Assembly (NCBI RefSeq): GCF_002099425.1
Contig: NW_018343991.1
Coordinates: 15,567,001 to 15,631,000, forward strand
Length of the DNA stretch: 64,000 nt
Source of the DNA: Phascolarctos cinereus
Taxonomy: Eukaryota; Chordata; Mammalia; Diprotodontia; Phascolarctidae
Reading direction: 5' to 3'
In this document: positions 10,556-21,539 of the stretch, one piece after another
How positions within the stretch are numbered: position 1 is the first letter of the stretch
How the letters are laid out: every line of letters begins with the position of its first letter
Made by a program: the position numbers and the translations under genes
Notes under the pieces: model-generated
The model's input: the letters and a program-made list of their open reading frames with translations, nothing else
Told to the model about the DNA's origin: nothing
The model's database searches: none

Positions 10556-11100
10556 GAGGCAGTTAGGTGCTGCAGTGAGTCGAAGAAAAAGGAATAAACA
10601 TTTATTAAGAGCTAATATGTACCTAGCACCATCCTATGCACTTCACAAATATTCTCTCTTTTGATCTTGGCAAACAATCTTAGGGGACAGGTGTTATTTA
10701 TTAACCCCATTTTATAGTTGAAGAAACTGAGGCAGACAGAGCTGAAGTGATTTGCCCAGGGTCACACAGCTAGTACATATCTGAGGGTGAATTTGAACTC
10801 AGATCTTCCTGACTTCAGACGCAACACTCTATTCCCTAGAATCAGGAAGCCTTGAATTCAAATCTACCTGCAGACACTTACCAATTGTGTGACTTCCTAG
10901 AGCAGGGGTGGGGAACCTGTGGCCTTCTAGGTCCTTGGGTGTGGCCTTTTGACTGAGTCCAAGCTTCACAGAACAAATCCTTTTATTAAGGGGCTTTGTT
11001 CTGTGAAGTTTGGATTCAGTGAAAGGGCCACACTTGACCACATGTGGCCTTGAGGCTGCAGGCTCCCCACCCTTGTCCTAGAGTCATAGCTCACTTGTGT
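10556..11100 (+). repeat. CORE-SINE with a THER1 and a hAT MITE nested in it
   Basis: Outer plus-strand SINE pieces: head at 10556-10585 (GAGGCAGTTAGGTGCTGCAG), body at 10835-10902 (CTAGAATCAGGAAGCCTTGA ... CAATTGTGTGACTTCCTAGAG), remainder after 11083. A minus-strand THER1 sits at 10586-10834 and a MITE at 10903-11075. The outer SINE must predate both. Confidence 0.7.
10895..11083. mobile_element. Palindromic hAT MITE with perfect 8-bp target duplication (copy 2)
   Basis: The element is 10903-11075, starting CAGGGGTGGGGAACCTGTGG and ending CTCCCCACCCTTG. Perfect 8-bp duplication TCCTAGAG at 10895-10902 and 11076-11083. At 173 bp it is the shortest of four copies, lacking part of the left arm. 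Confidence 0.9.
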
Positions 11101-11409
11101 TACCACGTGGCCCTGGGCCCTGAGATGTTGATTCTGGCCTCTCTGTCTTTGTTCCCTGTTTTTGTTTATGCCTGCTTGGGATCTCTGCACATTTGCTCCT
11201 GCTTCTATATGTGCATTCTGCCCCTTCCTGTATTCTCCTACCTAGCCTAGATCTCTGGACACTGAACCTCATTGATCTCCTTGGGGGTAGAGGAGTTTAG
11301 GAAGCTCTCCGGTTTGGGAGTCAGAATTCTAATTCCCGTGAAGGGTCAGTATGATATCATGCAAAAAGCGCTCATCCTCAGCACATCTTCTTCATGTTGG
11401 TCTCTTGGT
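11101..11409. other. Unique stretch, no gene seen
   Basis: About 310 bp with no recognised repeat. Short overlapping frames here (60-75 codons) run into the MITE and are not credible. Confidence 0.45.
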
Positions 11410-11790
11410 TGTTGGAGCCAGGACAGACTTGGGTTCAAAGCTATGTGAGACCATGGGCAAGTCACTAAACTTCTCTAGGACAGTTTCCTCACATATAAAA
11501 TGGGGATCTTACTACCTGTAGTAACTACCCCTGGAAGCAGCAAGGTACAGGGGAAAGAACACTGGGCTCGGAGTTAGAAGGCCTGATAGCCATCCTGCCT
11601 CTGTCACTGCCTAGGTGACCTCAGGGAAGTCCCTTAACCCCTTTTGGCCAATGAAAGGATCAGACCAGGTGGTCTCTAGATATAGAACTGTGATCCTACA
11701 AGGTCTCTGTGGGGATCTAATGAATATAAAGTACTTCACAAACCTTAAAGTACTGTATAAATGTCAACTACTATTATTATTATGAACCCC
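11410..11790 (+). repeat. Two adjacent MIR copies
   Basis: First at 11410-11530 (ACCATGGGCAAGTCACTAAA, TATAAAATGGGGATCTTACT). Second at 11533-11790, with head AAAGAACACTGGGCTCGGAG and an L2-like end (AAAGTACTGTATAAATGTCA) plus an ATT tail. Confidence 0.7.
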
Positions 11791-12069
11791 AAACTCTGCC
11801 CCTCTGGTTTGGCCTGATACCCTGGACCCTGACCTCAGTTTCTATCCTTGGAGGGATTCACAGTATCCACATGCTTCTCTCCATGTGGACAGTCTTCCCT
11901 GTGCAGACCTTTACTACCTGTGTGATATCCTATCCACCATGATCTGCTTGCCTGGTGTCTGTTTCTTGTCTTTTCTGAGCAATGATTTCTCATAAGCCAC
12001 TGGGTGAATCCTTGTTTTCTCTTTCCCTCCCAACTCCAGCAAGGAGGGAGCCTTTCCTGTATTTCCTGT

Positions 12070-12497
12070 CTTCTTACACATTCTTCCCCCCCATGCACTC
12101 TACATGTGGTCTACGCCATACTAATTATTCCTCAGCTATGACTGTCCATCTCCTCTTTCCCTGCCTTTGCCCTGGCTGTCCCCCAGGCCTGGAATCTTTC
12201 CCTTTTCTCCTCTAACTCTTGCATTCTATGCTATCCATCAAGACTTAGCTCAACCACCCCCTTTTACAAGTTACTTTTCCTGATCCTCCCTGACTGTCAG
12301 TGCCCTCCCGGCGAGGTTACCTTGTGTTTGCTCCGTATATGCCTTATATCTACCTTAAGATGTACATCTTGTCTCCTCCCTTAGAATGTAAGCCTCTTGA
12401 GGGTAAGGACTGTTTTCACTTTTGCCTTTGGATCGCTTATACTTAGCACAGTGCCTGGAACACAGTAGGCATTTAGTAAATGCTTCCTGAATGATTA
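12070..12497 (+). repeat. L2 LINE 3' end
   Basis: Sense L2: CATGCACTCTACATGTGGTC, GCCCTGGCTGTCCCCC, CCCTTAGAATGTAAGCCTCT, GAGGGTAAGGACTGTTTTC, then GCACAGTGCCTGGAACACAG and AGTAAATGCTTCCTGAATGA. It possibly extends left to about 11985. Confidence 0.8.
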
Positions 12498-13486
12498 ATT
12501 CTGGGAGGAGGATGCCCAATGGAAGCATGCAAGAGGTCACAGCTATTTGCAGAAGTACCACCACTTTGATCCTTGTCAAAGTCCTGAAGGGACAGATGAA
12601 TCCCTCCAGTGTGTCCTGCCTTAGCTGTCCCTCTGGCCTACCCAGATTAAGCGGCTGCCTCTCTTCATCAGGAAAGCAAACAACAAGTCCTGGGGACTCA
12701 TGAGGTTGTACACATAGGTTCAGGGTTCACCAGATTGCCTGTTTCCCCCCCCCCCACCTTCTTGAAAGTTGATCTACTTGGAGGATGATTAGGAAGTCTG
12801 CCTTTACAGCAGAAGTCTGGGCCATAGGCTGCATTTCCTGCATCCTGAAGGCCCTTTGAGCATCCCTGACTGACAGAGCTCTGACCACAGAAACATTACT
12901 GGGGTGTGAAAGGGAGGGGTGAGGCAGGCTGTCACTATCTCTAGGGCATGGGATTATTAGAAAATGATAAATAGCCAGGAAGGCAGGAGGAATATGAAAA
13001 CTTGGACGCATTAAGAAGCCATCCAGGACACAGGCTCATATTGCACTGACCAAAAAATTTACATTGGAAGGACTGTCTTGCCCCCAGGGCTGGCTGTTAT
13101 GAACTACCAGAGGAGCTCTCTTTAAAGGGAGATAAAAGAAGGGGTGAGGCAGGACTGGGAGGGCCAGTTGGCTGGCTGGGCCAAGGGCTTCCCCAGCACC
13201 CCACTGTGTATCAGGTAACATCTAGTCATGGTAGGGGAGATGTGAAAGTGAGGAGGATGTGTGTGTGTGTGTGTGTGTGTGTTGTGTGTGTGCGCGCGTG
13301 TGCATGTGTGTATAAGTGTGCGTAAGCGCGTGTAAGCTGTGAGAGTGTTATGGATGTTTGTATCTGTCTACAAGAGATTATGACTGTACATAACTGAGAA
13401 GTGTTCTATGTGGGAGATAAACTATGGCGGTGGTGTGTGTGTGTATCTGTATATATTAGCGTTTACATGTAATGGGATTACATAGG
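12498..13486. other. Unique stretch with poly(C) and (GT)n
   Basis: No gene seen. It contains a C11 run near 12746-12757 and a (GT)n-rich tract at about 13256-13335. Short frames on both strands have no motif. Confidence 0.5.
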
Positions 13487-13980
13487 ATCATAGATTTAGA
13501 ACGAGAAGGGTCCTCGGAGGACACATAGTGCAACTTTCCTTTTGCAAATGAAAAAAATGAGGCCCAGGGAGGTTAAATTAATTGCTCAAGGTCTCAAGGG
13601 TAGTAAGTAGTAGAGGTAGAATGTGAACCCAGGTCTTTTGAATCCTTCGTCAAGGTATGAATATTAGAGGAAGCTATAAGAGTGGAGTGTACATGTGTGT
13701 GTATGTGTATGTATGTGTATGTATGTGTATGTGTGTGTATGTAGGGATACATATGTATGTAGAAGTTGTGGGAATGGAGTTATGGGATCATAAATTTAGA
13801 ACTGGAAAGGGTCATAGAGTTCATCTAGTCCAACTTCTGTCATTTTACAGATGAGGAAACTAAGAAAGGTCTTCTGAGACCCAGAAAAATTAAGTGATTT
13901 GCCTGAAGTAACAAAGTGCCTGAAACAGGATTTGAGCACAAATCTTCTGAATACAAATCCATGCCCCTTCTACAGCACAG
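13487..13980 (-). repeat. Two MIR copies flanking a (TATG)n tract
   Basis: Antisense MIR at 13487-13640 (GGATCATAGATTTAGAACGA, GAGGCCCAGGGAGGTTAAAT) and again at 13785-13980 (GGGATCATAAATTTAGAACT, CATTTTACAGATGAGGAAAC). Between them, 13690-13745 is a (TGTATG)n/(TATG)n microsatellite. Confidence 0.7.
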
Positions 13981-14654
13981 TGTGTATTTGTGTATATCCA
14001 GGTATGTGTGTGTGTGTGTAGGGGTGTGGGCTTGTATGGGCTGTTGGACGCAGAAGGAATGAAGAGATGTCTGTCTAGTTGCCCCCTGCATATTCCAGGC
14101 CTTTAAAAATATATTTTAAAATATCGATTATGAACTTAACAAACATCAAATAGGAACATCACAATACACAAAGTTTAGCAAAAAAGGTTGCATATGAAGC
14201 TGTTAACTGCTGTTCCAAACTGACTTTTATTCATGCTATTCTCCCCTCCCCTCATTCCTATTCCCTTTTCCTTCAGAATGTCTTCTTTGTCTCTGCTCTG
14301 CCTATCTAAAGCCTCCTCACCCTCCAAAACCTTTCTCAATTCTCATTCTCTCCAGGAGCCATCCCTGGGACCTGCCCCTACTCTTCCACCAGGATTTCTT
14401 CATCTTTTGAATTTCTGCCAACGTTATTGTCTGTATCACCCATGATCTCTTTTGGATTTTCTTTCTCATATGACAGTTTTAAAGTTGTATGTATATGTCT
14501 TGTTGGGGGTATAAATTAGATCTTCATCTTCCCCTGTGTGCTGCACACATACTGTGGCTGAATTAAGGCTAAGTATACAACAGGTGCTCTATAAATTTAG
14601 GTTGAATGAAAGAATTTATGGATACTGAGATGTACATTAGGAGGGAGATAGTAA
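13981..14654. other. Unique stretch, possible L2 end at 14440-14612
   Basis: No gene seen. 14440-14612 has an L2-like ending (CAGGTGCTCTATAAATTTAG GTTGAATGA) but the preceding sequence is weak. Confidence 0.4.
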
Positions 14655-14880
14655 TTCAGTTTAATTTACCAAGAGCCCTACTATGTGCTAGTCTCTGTGT
14701 AAGGTGCTGGGAACATAACAATGGAAAAGAACGGCCCTGTCCTCAAGAAGCTTCCATTCTTTTACACCCACCCAGAGAAATAATATAAAATATGTACAGT
14801 ACAATGCAGTTGGGAGCGTGTTAATTGTCAGAGGGAGGCTGGAAAGGCCTCAGGTAGGACATCGTACTTTAGTGGAGCCT
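14655..14880 (-). repeat. L2 LINE 3' end
   Basis: Antisense L2: CCCTACTATGTGCTAGTCTC, AAGGTGCTGGGAACATAACA, GTCCTCAAGAAGCTTCCATT and ATATAAAATATGTACAGTAC. Confidence 0.65.
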
Positions 14881-15514
14881 TGGTATGGAGCTCTGGCAGG
14901 GCTGCCAGCCTGAGGAAGGGACACCAAGAGCAGACCCCTTTAAACTCTCAAACTGGGGGGCCAGGGAAGGGACTGTGGAGAAGAAACAGGGATGCCTGAG
15001 CCCTGGGAAAACTCAGAAGGGTTTTTTACCAGTCTCAGTCTTTTCTGCACAGTCGTGTTCTTCCTCTACTGTGGCTAAGCCCCTCTGGGAAGGGTGCAGG
15101 CCAAGCCATCCTTGTCTGTGTCCTCTGCAGGGCCGCAGCGTTGATCTCAGGACTGGGCTATCCTAGAGGCAGCAGAAAAGTCACAGGCTCTGCTTGCGCT
15201 TCCAGGTAGAATCTCCATCCTTTTCATCCTAAATATACATAGACACTTGAATCCACCCACTTTGGTAGCCTTAGGGCACTCATCAACATTCTTGAGGCTG
15301 TCAGGGTGCCGGTAGGCTAAGCCCTTGGGAAGCATGGCCATCCTTGGGCCAGGATAGTCTCTTCCTGCCAAGCCTTTCCTAGAAACTCAAGCCTGTGCTG
15401 GGACAAAGCAACAAGTATGGTCTTATAAAATGGAGGGTTTTTTGTTCGTTCATTTGTGTGTATACACACGTGTATGCATGTATATGTATACATATATGAT
15501 ATGAAATATAATAT
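14881..15514. other. Unique stretch ending in TA/TG-rich sequence
   Basis: About 630 bp without a recognised repeat. A 93-codon plus frame at 14885-15166 shows no motif. 15450-15505 is an alternating TG/TA tract where the L1 begins. Confidence 0.5.
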
Positions 15515-16274
15515 TTGTTTTTATTTTTTAATACTGTTTTCTTCTTAAATTTCGAGTTTCAGATTATCTCCTTCTCTCCCACTCTTCCCCTACCACTGAG
15601 AAGGCAAACACTATGGTATCAATTACACATGTAGAATTGTCTTGGGTCATTGTATTGATCAGAATAGTCAGATCTTTCACAGTGATACTGGTATTGTGCA
15701 CAATGATATCCTGGTTCTTCTCACTTCACTTTGCATCAGCTCATATAGATCTCACCGTCTTTTTTTTTTTTCTGAAATCACCCCCCTTGTCGTTTCTTAG
15801 GGCACAATAGTGCTCCATCACAGCCATATGCCGCAATTTGCTCAGCCATTCCCCAATTATTGAGCATCCCCTCAATTTTCAGTTCTTTGCTATATTTTTG
15901 TACACAGATCTTTTTCCTTTTTATTTGATCTTTTTGTGATACAGACCTAGTAATGTTATTGCTGAGTCAAAGGGAATGCACAGTTTTATAGCCAAATTGT
16001 TCTCCAAAATGGTTGGACCAGTTCACTACTCCACCAGCAGATCATTAGTGTACCTATTTTTCCCTCATCTCCTCCAGCATTTGTCATTTCTGATAGGGGT
16101 GAGGTGGTACCTCAGAGTTGTTTTAATTTGCCTTTCTCTGTTCAATGGTGATTTAGAGCATGTTTTCATATGACTCTAGATAACTTCAATTGCTTCTTCT
16201 GAAAACTGCCTGTTTATAGCCTTTAACCACTTATCAATTGGGGAATGGTTCTGCTTTTCTCAAATTTGATTCAG

Positions 16275-16656
16275 TTACCTATATATTTGAGAAATAAGGC
16301 CTTTGTCAGAGAAAGTTGCTGTAAATTTTTTTGATATTACTTCATTGTCTATGGTACCTTTTAGAAGAATGTAGTTACTCTGATTATCTTTTTCAATTAG
16401 GTCTATGTTTGCTTTTGTTTTGTCTGAAATTGTGATTGCCACCTCTGCCCTCTTCACTTCAGCTGAAGCATAATAGACTCTGCTCCAGCCCTTCATTTCA
16501 ATTCTGTGTATGTCTTTTCTGTTCCAAGTGTGTCCTCTGTATACAACATATTGTATTACATTCTGCTATCTGCTTCTGTTCTACAGATTAGCTCATCCCA
16601 TTCATATGTTCTCACTAACTGTGCATTTCTCTGCATCTCATTTTTTTTATATTTAT

Positions 16657-16690
<34 letters not shown>
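16275..16690 (-). pseudogene. L1 ORF2 remnant: endonuclease N-terminus joined to C-terminus
   Basis: L1 ORF2 normally encodes an APE-type endonuclease and reverse transcriptase of about 1275 residues. On the minus strand near 16550-16530, CCIQ-THL matches the conserved L1 stretch CCIQETHL. Residues from 16496 read MKGWSRVYYASAEVKRAEV and then ISDKTKANIDLI, matching the endonuclease region of human L1 (KGWRKIYQANGKQKKAGVA, SDKT). After KGTI the frame passes without a stop into FSDKGLISQIYR, which in human L1 lies about 230 residues from the C-terminus. Roughly 930 codons (about 2.8 kb) are absent. A (CT)n tract at 16660-16729 lies just upstream. The element could not have been autonomous. Confidence 0.85.

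Positions 16691-16729
<39 letters not shown>
16660..16729. repeat. (CT)n microsatellite
   Basis: About 35 CT units without interruption, inside the antisense L1 near the ORF2 start. It generates Ser/Leu repeats in the overlapping open frames, which are not genes. Confidence 0.95.
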
Positions 16730-16731
<2 letters not shown>

Positions 16732-17199
16732 AAAGTCTATCTTGCTTCCAACCACTGCCTCCCTGAATCTACCCTTCCACTTATCATTCTCCACCCCTAT
16801 CTCTTACCTCCTTCCCCTACTATCTCCCTATTGGGTAAGATAGATTTCTATATCTGACTGAGTCTTCCTTCTTTGAACCAATTCCTATGACAGTTAGGTT
16901 CTACCATTGCCTACCACCTTCCATTTCCCTTTCCACTATTAAAATTCTTCCTTTATATGAGATATTTGCTTCATTCTACTTCTCTCTTCTCCCTTCTCCC
17001 AGGGCATCCTTCTTTCTCACCCCTACTTCTTTTTTGGAGATCATCCCAACATAATCGACTCATACTCATGCCTTCTCTCTATGCAGACACCTTCTAATTG
17101 CCGTAATAATGATAAGATTCTTGGGAATTGCACATATCATCTTTCCATATAGGAATATAAATAGTTTAACTCCATTGAGTCCCTTTTGGTTATTCTTTC

Positions 17200-18036
17200 G
17201 TGTTTACCTTTTTGTACTTCATTTGAGTCTTCTCTTTGAATATCAAATTTTCTATTCAGCTCTGGTCTTTTCATCAGGAATGCTTGAAAGTCCTCTATTT
17301 TATTAAATTTCCATTTTCCTCCTGAAGGGTTATACTCCATTTTGCTGGGGAGGTCATTTTTGGTTGTAATCTTAGCTCCTTTGCCATCTGAAATATCATA
17401 TTTCAAGCCCTCTGATTCTTTAACATGGAAGTAGCTAAATTTTGTGTGATCCTGACTATGGCTCCATGATATTTGAATGGTTTCTTTCTGGCTGCTTGTA
17501 ATGTTTTCTCCTTGACCTAGGAGCTCTGGAATTTGACGATAATATTCCTTAAAGTTTTCATTTTGGGATCTTTTTCAGGAGGTAATTGGTTGATTCTTTT
17601 AATTTCTATTTTACTCTTTGGATCTAAGGTATTTGGGGCAGTTTCCCTAATAATTTCTTAAAATATGATATCTAGGCTCTTTTTTATTATGACTTTCAAA
17701 TAGCCCAATAACTCTTAAATTATCCTCTTCTCAATCTATTTTCCTGATCAGTTATTTTCCCAATGATATATTTCACATTTTCTTCTATTTTTTTTCATTT
17801 TTTGGATTTTCTTTTATTGTTTCTTGAAAACTCATGGAGTCATTAGCTTCCAATTGCCCGATTCTAATTTTTAAGGAAGTGTTTTCTTCAGTAAGCTTTT
17901 ATGATTTTTTTCCCCCATTTGGCCAACTCTGCTTTTAAAGGGGTTCTTTTCTTCAGTGAATCTTTGTGCCTCTTTTCCATTAGGCCAATTCTGTTTTTTA
18001 AGGGAATATTTTCTTTTTAAGGGAATATTTTCTTTT

Positions 18037-18099
<63 letters not shown>

Positions 18100-18752
18100 C
18101 TCTTTCTCTCTTTCTCTTTCTTTTCTTTTCTTTTCTTTTCTTTTCTTTTCTTTTCTTTTCTTTCTTTTCTTTCTTTTCTTTTTTTTCCTTTCTTTTCCTT
18201 TCTTTTCTTTTCTTTTCTTTTCTTTTCTTTTCTTTTCTTTTCTTTTCTTTCTTTCTTTTCTTTTCTTTTTTCTTTTCTTTCTTTTCTTTTCTTTTTTTCT
18301 TTTCTTTTCTTTTCTTTTCTCCAGGCAATTGGGGTTAAGTGACTTGCCCAGGGTCACACAGCTAGTAAGTGTCAAGTATTTGGTCTGAGGCCAGATTTGA
18401 AATCAGGTCCTCCTGACTTCAGGGCTGGTGCTCTACCCACTGTGCCACCTAGCTGCCCCAAGGGAATATTTTCTTCAGTATTTTTTATGCCTCTCTTACC
18501 AAGCTATTAATTTTCTTCTCATAACTTTCTTGCATTATTCTCATCCCCCCCCCCCCATTTTTCCTTTACTACTCTTATCACTTTCCTTAACTCTTCCTGG
18601 AATTTTTGCTGGCCTTGGGTCTGATTTGCATTTTTCTTTGAAGATTTGCTCGTAGTTGTTTTCACATTGCTATCTTCTAAGTTTATGCCTCATTCTTCCC
18701 TGACACCATAGTAACTTTTTATGGTGAAGTTCTTTTTCTTTTATTTGCTCAT
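17200..18752 (-). pseudogene. L1 ORF1 remnant (RNA-binding chaperone), interrupted by a SINE
   Basis: L1 ORF1 encodes a coiled-coil RNA-binding chaperone. A likely start codon is at 18752 (M-S-K then Lys-rich). Stops follow within the first codons, so the frame is dead. The distal segment at 17406-17137 reads ITTKNDLPSKMEYNPSGGKW and FQAFLMKRPELNRKF. This aligns with the human ORF1 C-terminus (ARITYPAKLSFISEGEIK and ITTRPALQELLK). The WSINE1 at 18036-18459 splits the coiled-coil half. The 3' limit is approximate. Confidence 0.75.
18019..18475 (-). repeat. WSINE1-like SINE with tail expanded to (TTTTC)n/(TTTC)n
   Basis: The SINE body is 18320-18459 (GGCAATTGGGGTTAAGTGAC to GCCACCTAGCTGCCCC). 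Where a simple poly(T) is expected there are about 285 bp of TTTC/TTTTC repeats (18036-18320). The unit is bracketed by AAGGGAATATTTTCTT at 18019-18034 and 18460-18475, a perfect 16-bp target duplication. A third, partial copy of this word at 18000-18017 makes a local tandem on the left. Long Phe/Ser/Leu and Lys/Arg/Glu frames here are microsatellite artefacts. Confidence 0.92.
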
Positions 18753-19390
18753 TTTCCCATCTTCTTTCTCAACTTTGAATGTTACGTTAAAGTTGGGCTC
18801 TACTCACCTAGAGGTAAGGAAGCACTGTGCCAAGCTTTCATGCTGCTGTTTTCATAGCTAGTTCTGGGGGTCTACAAATTTTTAGTGCTTCATAAGTGTT
18901 GTTATCCTGGGAGAGGTGTGGTCACTGCTCTCCTGGTCTGCTTTGGTCTTTACCTAGGAAGGGGCATTGCTCCCCTGTAGCTTCAAGTAACAGCACTCCT
19001 CTGCAACCTAGAAGTGTGACCCCAAACTGCTTACGGGCCATAGAGTTGCCAATCGGCAGTGGCAGTTGCACTCAGTGCTAATGGAGGGTTCCCTGTAATC
19101 TCTTTCAGACCAGTTGTCTGATCCTCTTACTCTCTCTGGGTTGAGAACTTCTGAAGTTGCTGCTGCTGCTGCTGTCATGGCAGCCTCAAAAGCCCATCAC
19201 TGTGCTCCTGCTGCGTTCTGGGCCTTCACCTACCCTATGTGAGAGATCTCTCCTGCACGCTTCCTAAGTTGTCTTAGACTGGGCAAATGTCACTCCAAAT
19301 TTAATTTGAGACATTATTTTAAAGTTATTTAGAGGGAATTTTGGAACAGTTCAGCTAGGTCCCAGCCTGTACTCTGCCATCTTGGCTCCC
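18541..19390 (-). other. L1 5' leader and start of ORF1
   Basis: This stretch carries no separate gene. It is the L1 5' region, with a C10-11 run at 18545-18556 and a (CTG)n patch near 19160-19172 (GCTGCTGCTGCTGCTG). The terminal ATCTTGGCTCCC at 19379-19390 marks the L1 start. Confidence 0.7.
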
Positions 19391-19429
19391 AGTTCCATTT
19401 TCTGTATATATACATATACAGAACTCACA

Positions 19430-19612
19430 ACATCCCTGCAGAGGTCATAGTTAGTCCAACTACTTTATTTTACAGGTGAAGGAACTGAGGATCAGTTAAA
19501 TAAAGTTAAATGATGTACTCAAGGTCACACAGGTAATAAGTGGCAGAGCCAAGATCTAAATGCAGGGCTTGAGGTTACAAATCCAGCTCCTTTTTGACTA
19601 TTCCCAGCTATC
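19430..19612 (-). repeat. MIR SINE
   Basis: Antisense MIR: TTTTACAGGTGAAGGAACTG, CAAGGTCACACAGGTAATAA and GTGGCAGAGCCAAGATCT. Confidence 0.7.
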
Positions 19613-20590
19613 TCTCATTGCTTGTCTCCCTAGAAGAATCTTGACAGGACCTGCTGTTTGGGCCCAGCTTAGTCTGTTTGCCCCCTTCTCTTCTGAGTGC
19701 TAGAAAGCTACTTTCGCTGTGCTTCATACTGGGCCCCATTAGCCTACCTGGACCTTTGTTTTTAATTTCTTACTCTCTCACTTTCTCTTTCCTCCTATTT
19801 TTCTTTCTTATCTCCGCTTTTTCCTCTCTTCCTTTCCCCCTCTTTATTTAGTAAACCCACATCCAGTTCTCCTACTTCTTATATGTCACAGATACTGACC
19901 TATGTCACACAGGTGGGGTGTAAAGGAAGGATTGCTCCATTCATTTTCTTCCTTCGCACTCATCCGTTCGCAAGCCTTCTCCAGAGCAGGGTCCCTATCA
20001 TCTCAGAGATGAGGAATCAGACACATAATTCCACAGAAAATATAAGGCTGATTGATCACAAACACTTGGAATTTTTTCAGTCTACATTTGTGAATGAGAT
20101 GCAAACTTTTTCCGCATTGCAGTTATTAATAATTTATTTTGCTTTCTCAGCATTCAAGGCCTTACTCAAGAGTAATCCTAGATAATTAATTGTGTGTCTG
20201 TGTTTAAATTCTCTTGGGCTAATGAGCCTCAAATAGGCCAATTCTCCTTTGGCTATTTTCATGTTTCCATTTAAATATTTATTCATTTATTTAGCATTAC
20301 TTAATATTTATTTATTTATCAGGGCCAGGTTGGGCCCTGGTAGAGGTTGGGTTTCTCTAGAAACTTTTCTCTGTTAGTGAATTGCTGCTTGCAAAGAGAT
20401 GCTATAGGTGTAAGGTAAGAGTGAAGGATACCCCAGGCCCCATTCCTGAGTTCCCCCAAGCCCTCTCTGGTTGTCTTTCACAGCATGAGGTTAATCAAAA
20501 AATATAATCAACAATTTTACTGGAAGTGAGAGAGAAGTTTATCTCTCTCTTTGCATTTCACCCTGACTAAAAGCTTGCTCAGGGTATACA

Positions 20591-20592
<2 letters not shown>
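19613..20592. other. Unique stretch, AT-rich toward 20260-20330
   Basis: No gene seen. A 100-codon plus frame at 19883-20185 has no known motif. 20260-20330 is rich in ATTT units. Confidence 0.5.
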
Positions 20593-20626
<34 letters not shown>

Positions 20627-20756
20627 CACACATACACATATATGTATAAACATAATATTTAGAGTATGTTATATAGACACACATACTAATACACATACAT
20701 GTGCATACACATATGTATATGTGTATATATCTCTTTCTCTCTACATATATATGTTA
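20593..20756. repeat. (CA)n then (TA/CA)n tract
   Basis: A (CA)n run at 20593-20622 passes into mixed TATA/CATA sequence before the SINE. Confidence 0.9.
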
Positions 20757-21124
20757 TTCTGTTATTTTAGTCATGCCTAACTTTTTGTGACCCCATTTGG
20801 GTTTTTTTTTGGCAAATCTACTGCAGTGGTTTGCCATTTCCTCCTCCAGATTATTTTACAGATGAGGAAACTGAGGCAAATAAGGTTAAATCACCTGCCC
20901 AGGGCCACACAGCTAGTAAATGTCTGAGGTCAGATTTGAATTCAGGTCTTCCTGACTCCAGGCACCTAGGTGGCAAGGTGAATAGATTGCCAGGCCTGGG
21001 GACAGGAAGACTCATCTTTCTGAATTCAAATGTGATCTCAGACACTAACTGACAGAAAAATGACTAAACAACAGTGATGACTTCCTGGTTTGGTGTGGTG
21101 TCCATTGCACCACCTAACTGCCCC
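20757..21124 (-). repeat. Mar1-like SINE interrupted by an internally deleted Mar1
   Basis: Outer minus-strand Mar1 pieces: 20757-20962 (RTE-type tail to CTTCCTGACTCCAGG) and 21079-21124 (GTCCATTGCACCACCTAACT). The inner plus-strand copy at 20963-21078 starts CACCTAGGTGGCAAGGTGAA. It jumps from CTCAGACACTAACTGACAG straight to the terminal ATGACTAAACAACAG, so about 130 bp of its core are missing. Confidence 0.75.
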
Positions 21125-21380
21125 ATAGTATATACACATGTATATAGTGCATATTTTATATACTCCCACCCCCTACCCCCACACTCCCTCCCATACGTAC
21201 ACACACATACATACATATAGTCTGAACTCCTATATATATAAACATATAATAATCACCCGTAAATATACATAGTAACTTATAACTATATATAGTTATATAG
21301 CTATATGTGTATATTGTGTATGTGTATATATACACACATATATGTGTAGATATAAAATATGCAAATATGTATTCTCATGC
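21125..21380. repeat. TA/CA-rich low-complexity tract
   Basis: Alternating purine-pyrimidine dinucleotides (TATA, CACA, TATG) throughout, with no coding potential. Confidence 0.8.
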
Positions 21381-21539
21381 GCACAGAGGTTCAGTGCTAA
21401 GAAATGGTGATAGTCAGTGATATCTGTTGTTCCTCCCTTCATGCTCTGTGCCATCTCCTCGTACTATGTTGAGGATAATACAGATTAAGAGATAGTGTTC
21501 ACTATCACAGGAAGCTCAAGAGATTCCATCATGTCTTTA

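Larger units (their letters stand above)
15515..19390 (-). mobile_element. L1 LINE with both ends but a large internal ORF2 deletion
   Basis: Read on the minus strand, the element starts at about 19390 with GGGAGCCAAGATGGCAGAGT. This matches the 5' terminus of mammalian L1 (GGAGCCAAGATGGC). It then has a 5' leader to about 18753, ORF1 from 18752, an inter-ORF segment, an ORF2 N-terminus, and an ORF2 C-terminus plus 3' UTR down to about 15515. The ORF2 middle, including all reverse-transcriptase motifs, is missing at a junction near 16347. It carries a WSINE1 in ORF1 and a (CT)n tract near the ORF2 start. I could not define a target-site duplication because the left flank is TA/TG-rich. Confidence 0.85.

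Noticed and set aside
17956-18375. Lys/Arg/Glu-rich 103-125-residue frames resembling a charged repeat protein
   Set aside because: Expanded SINE tail and antisense SINE body.
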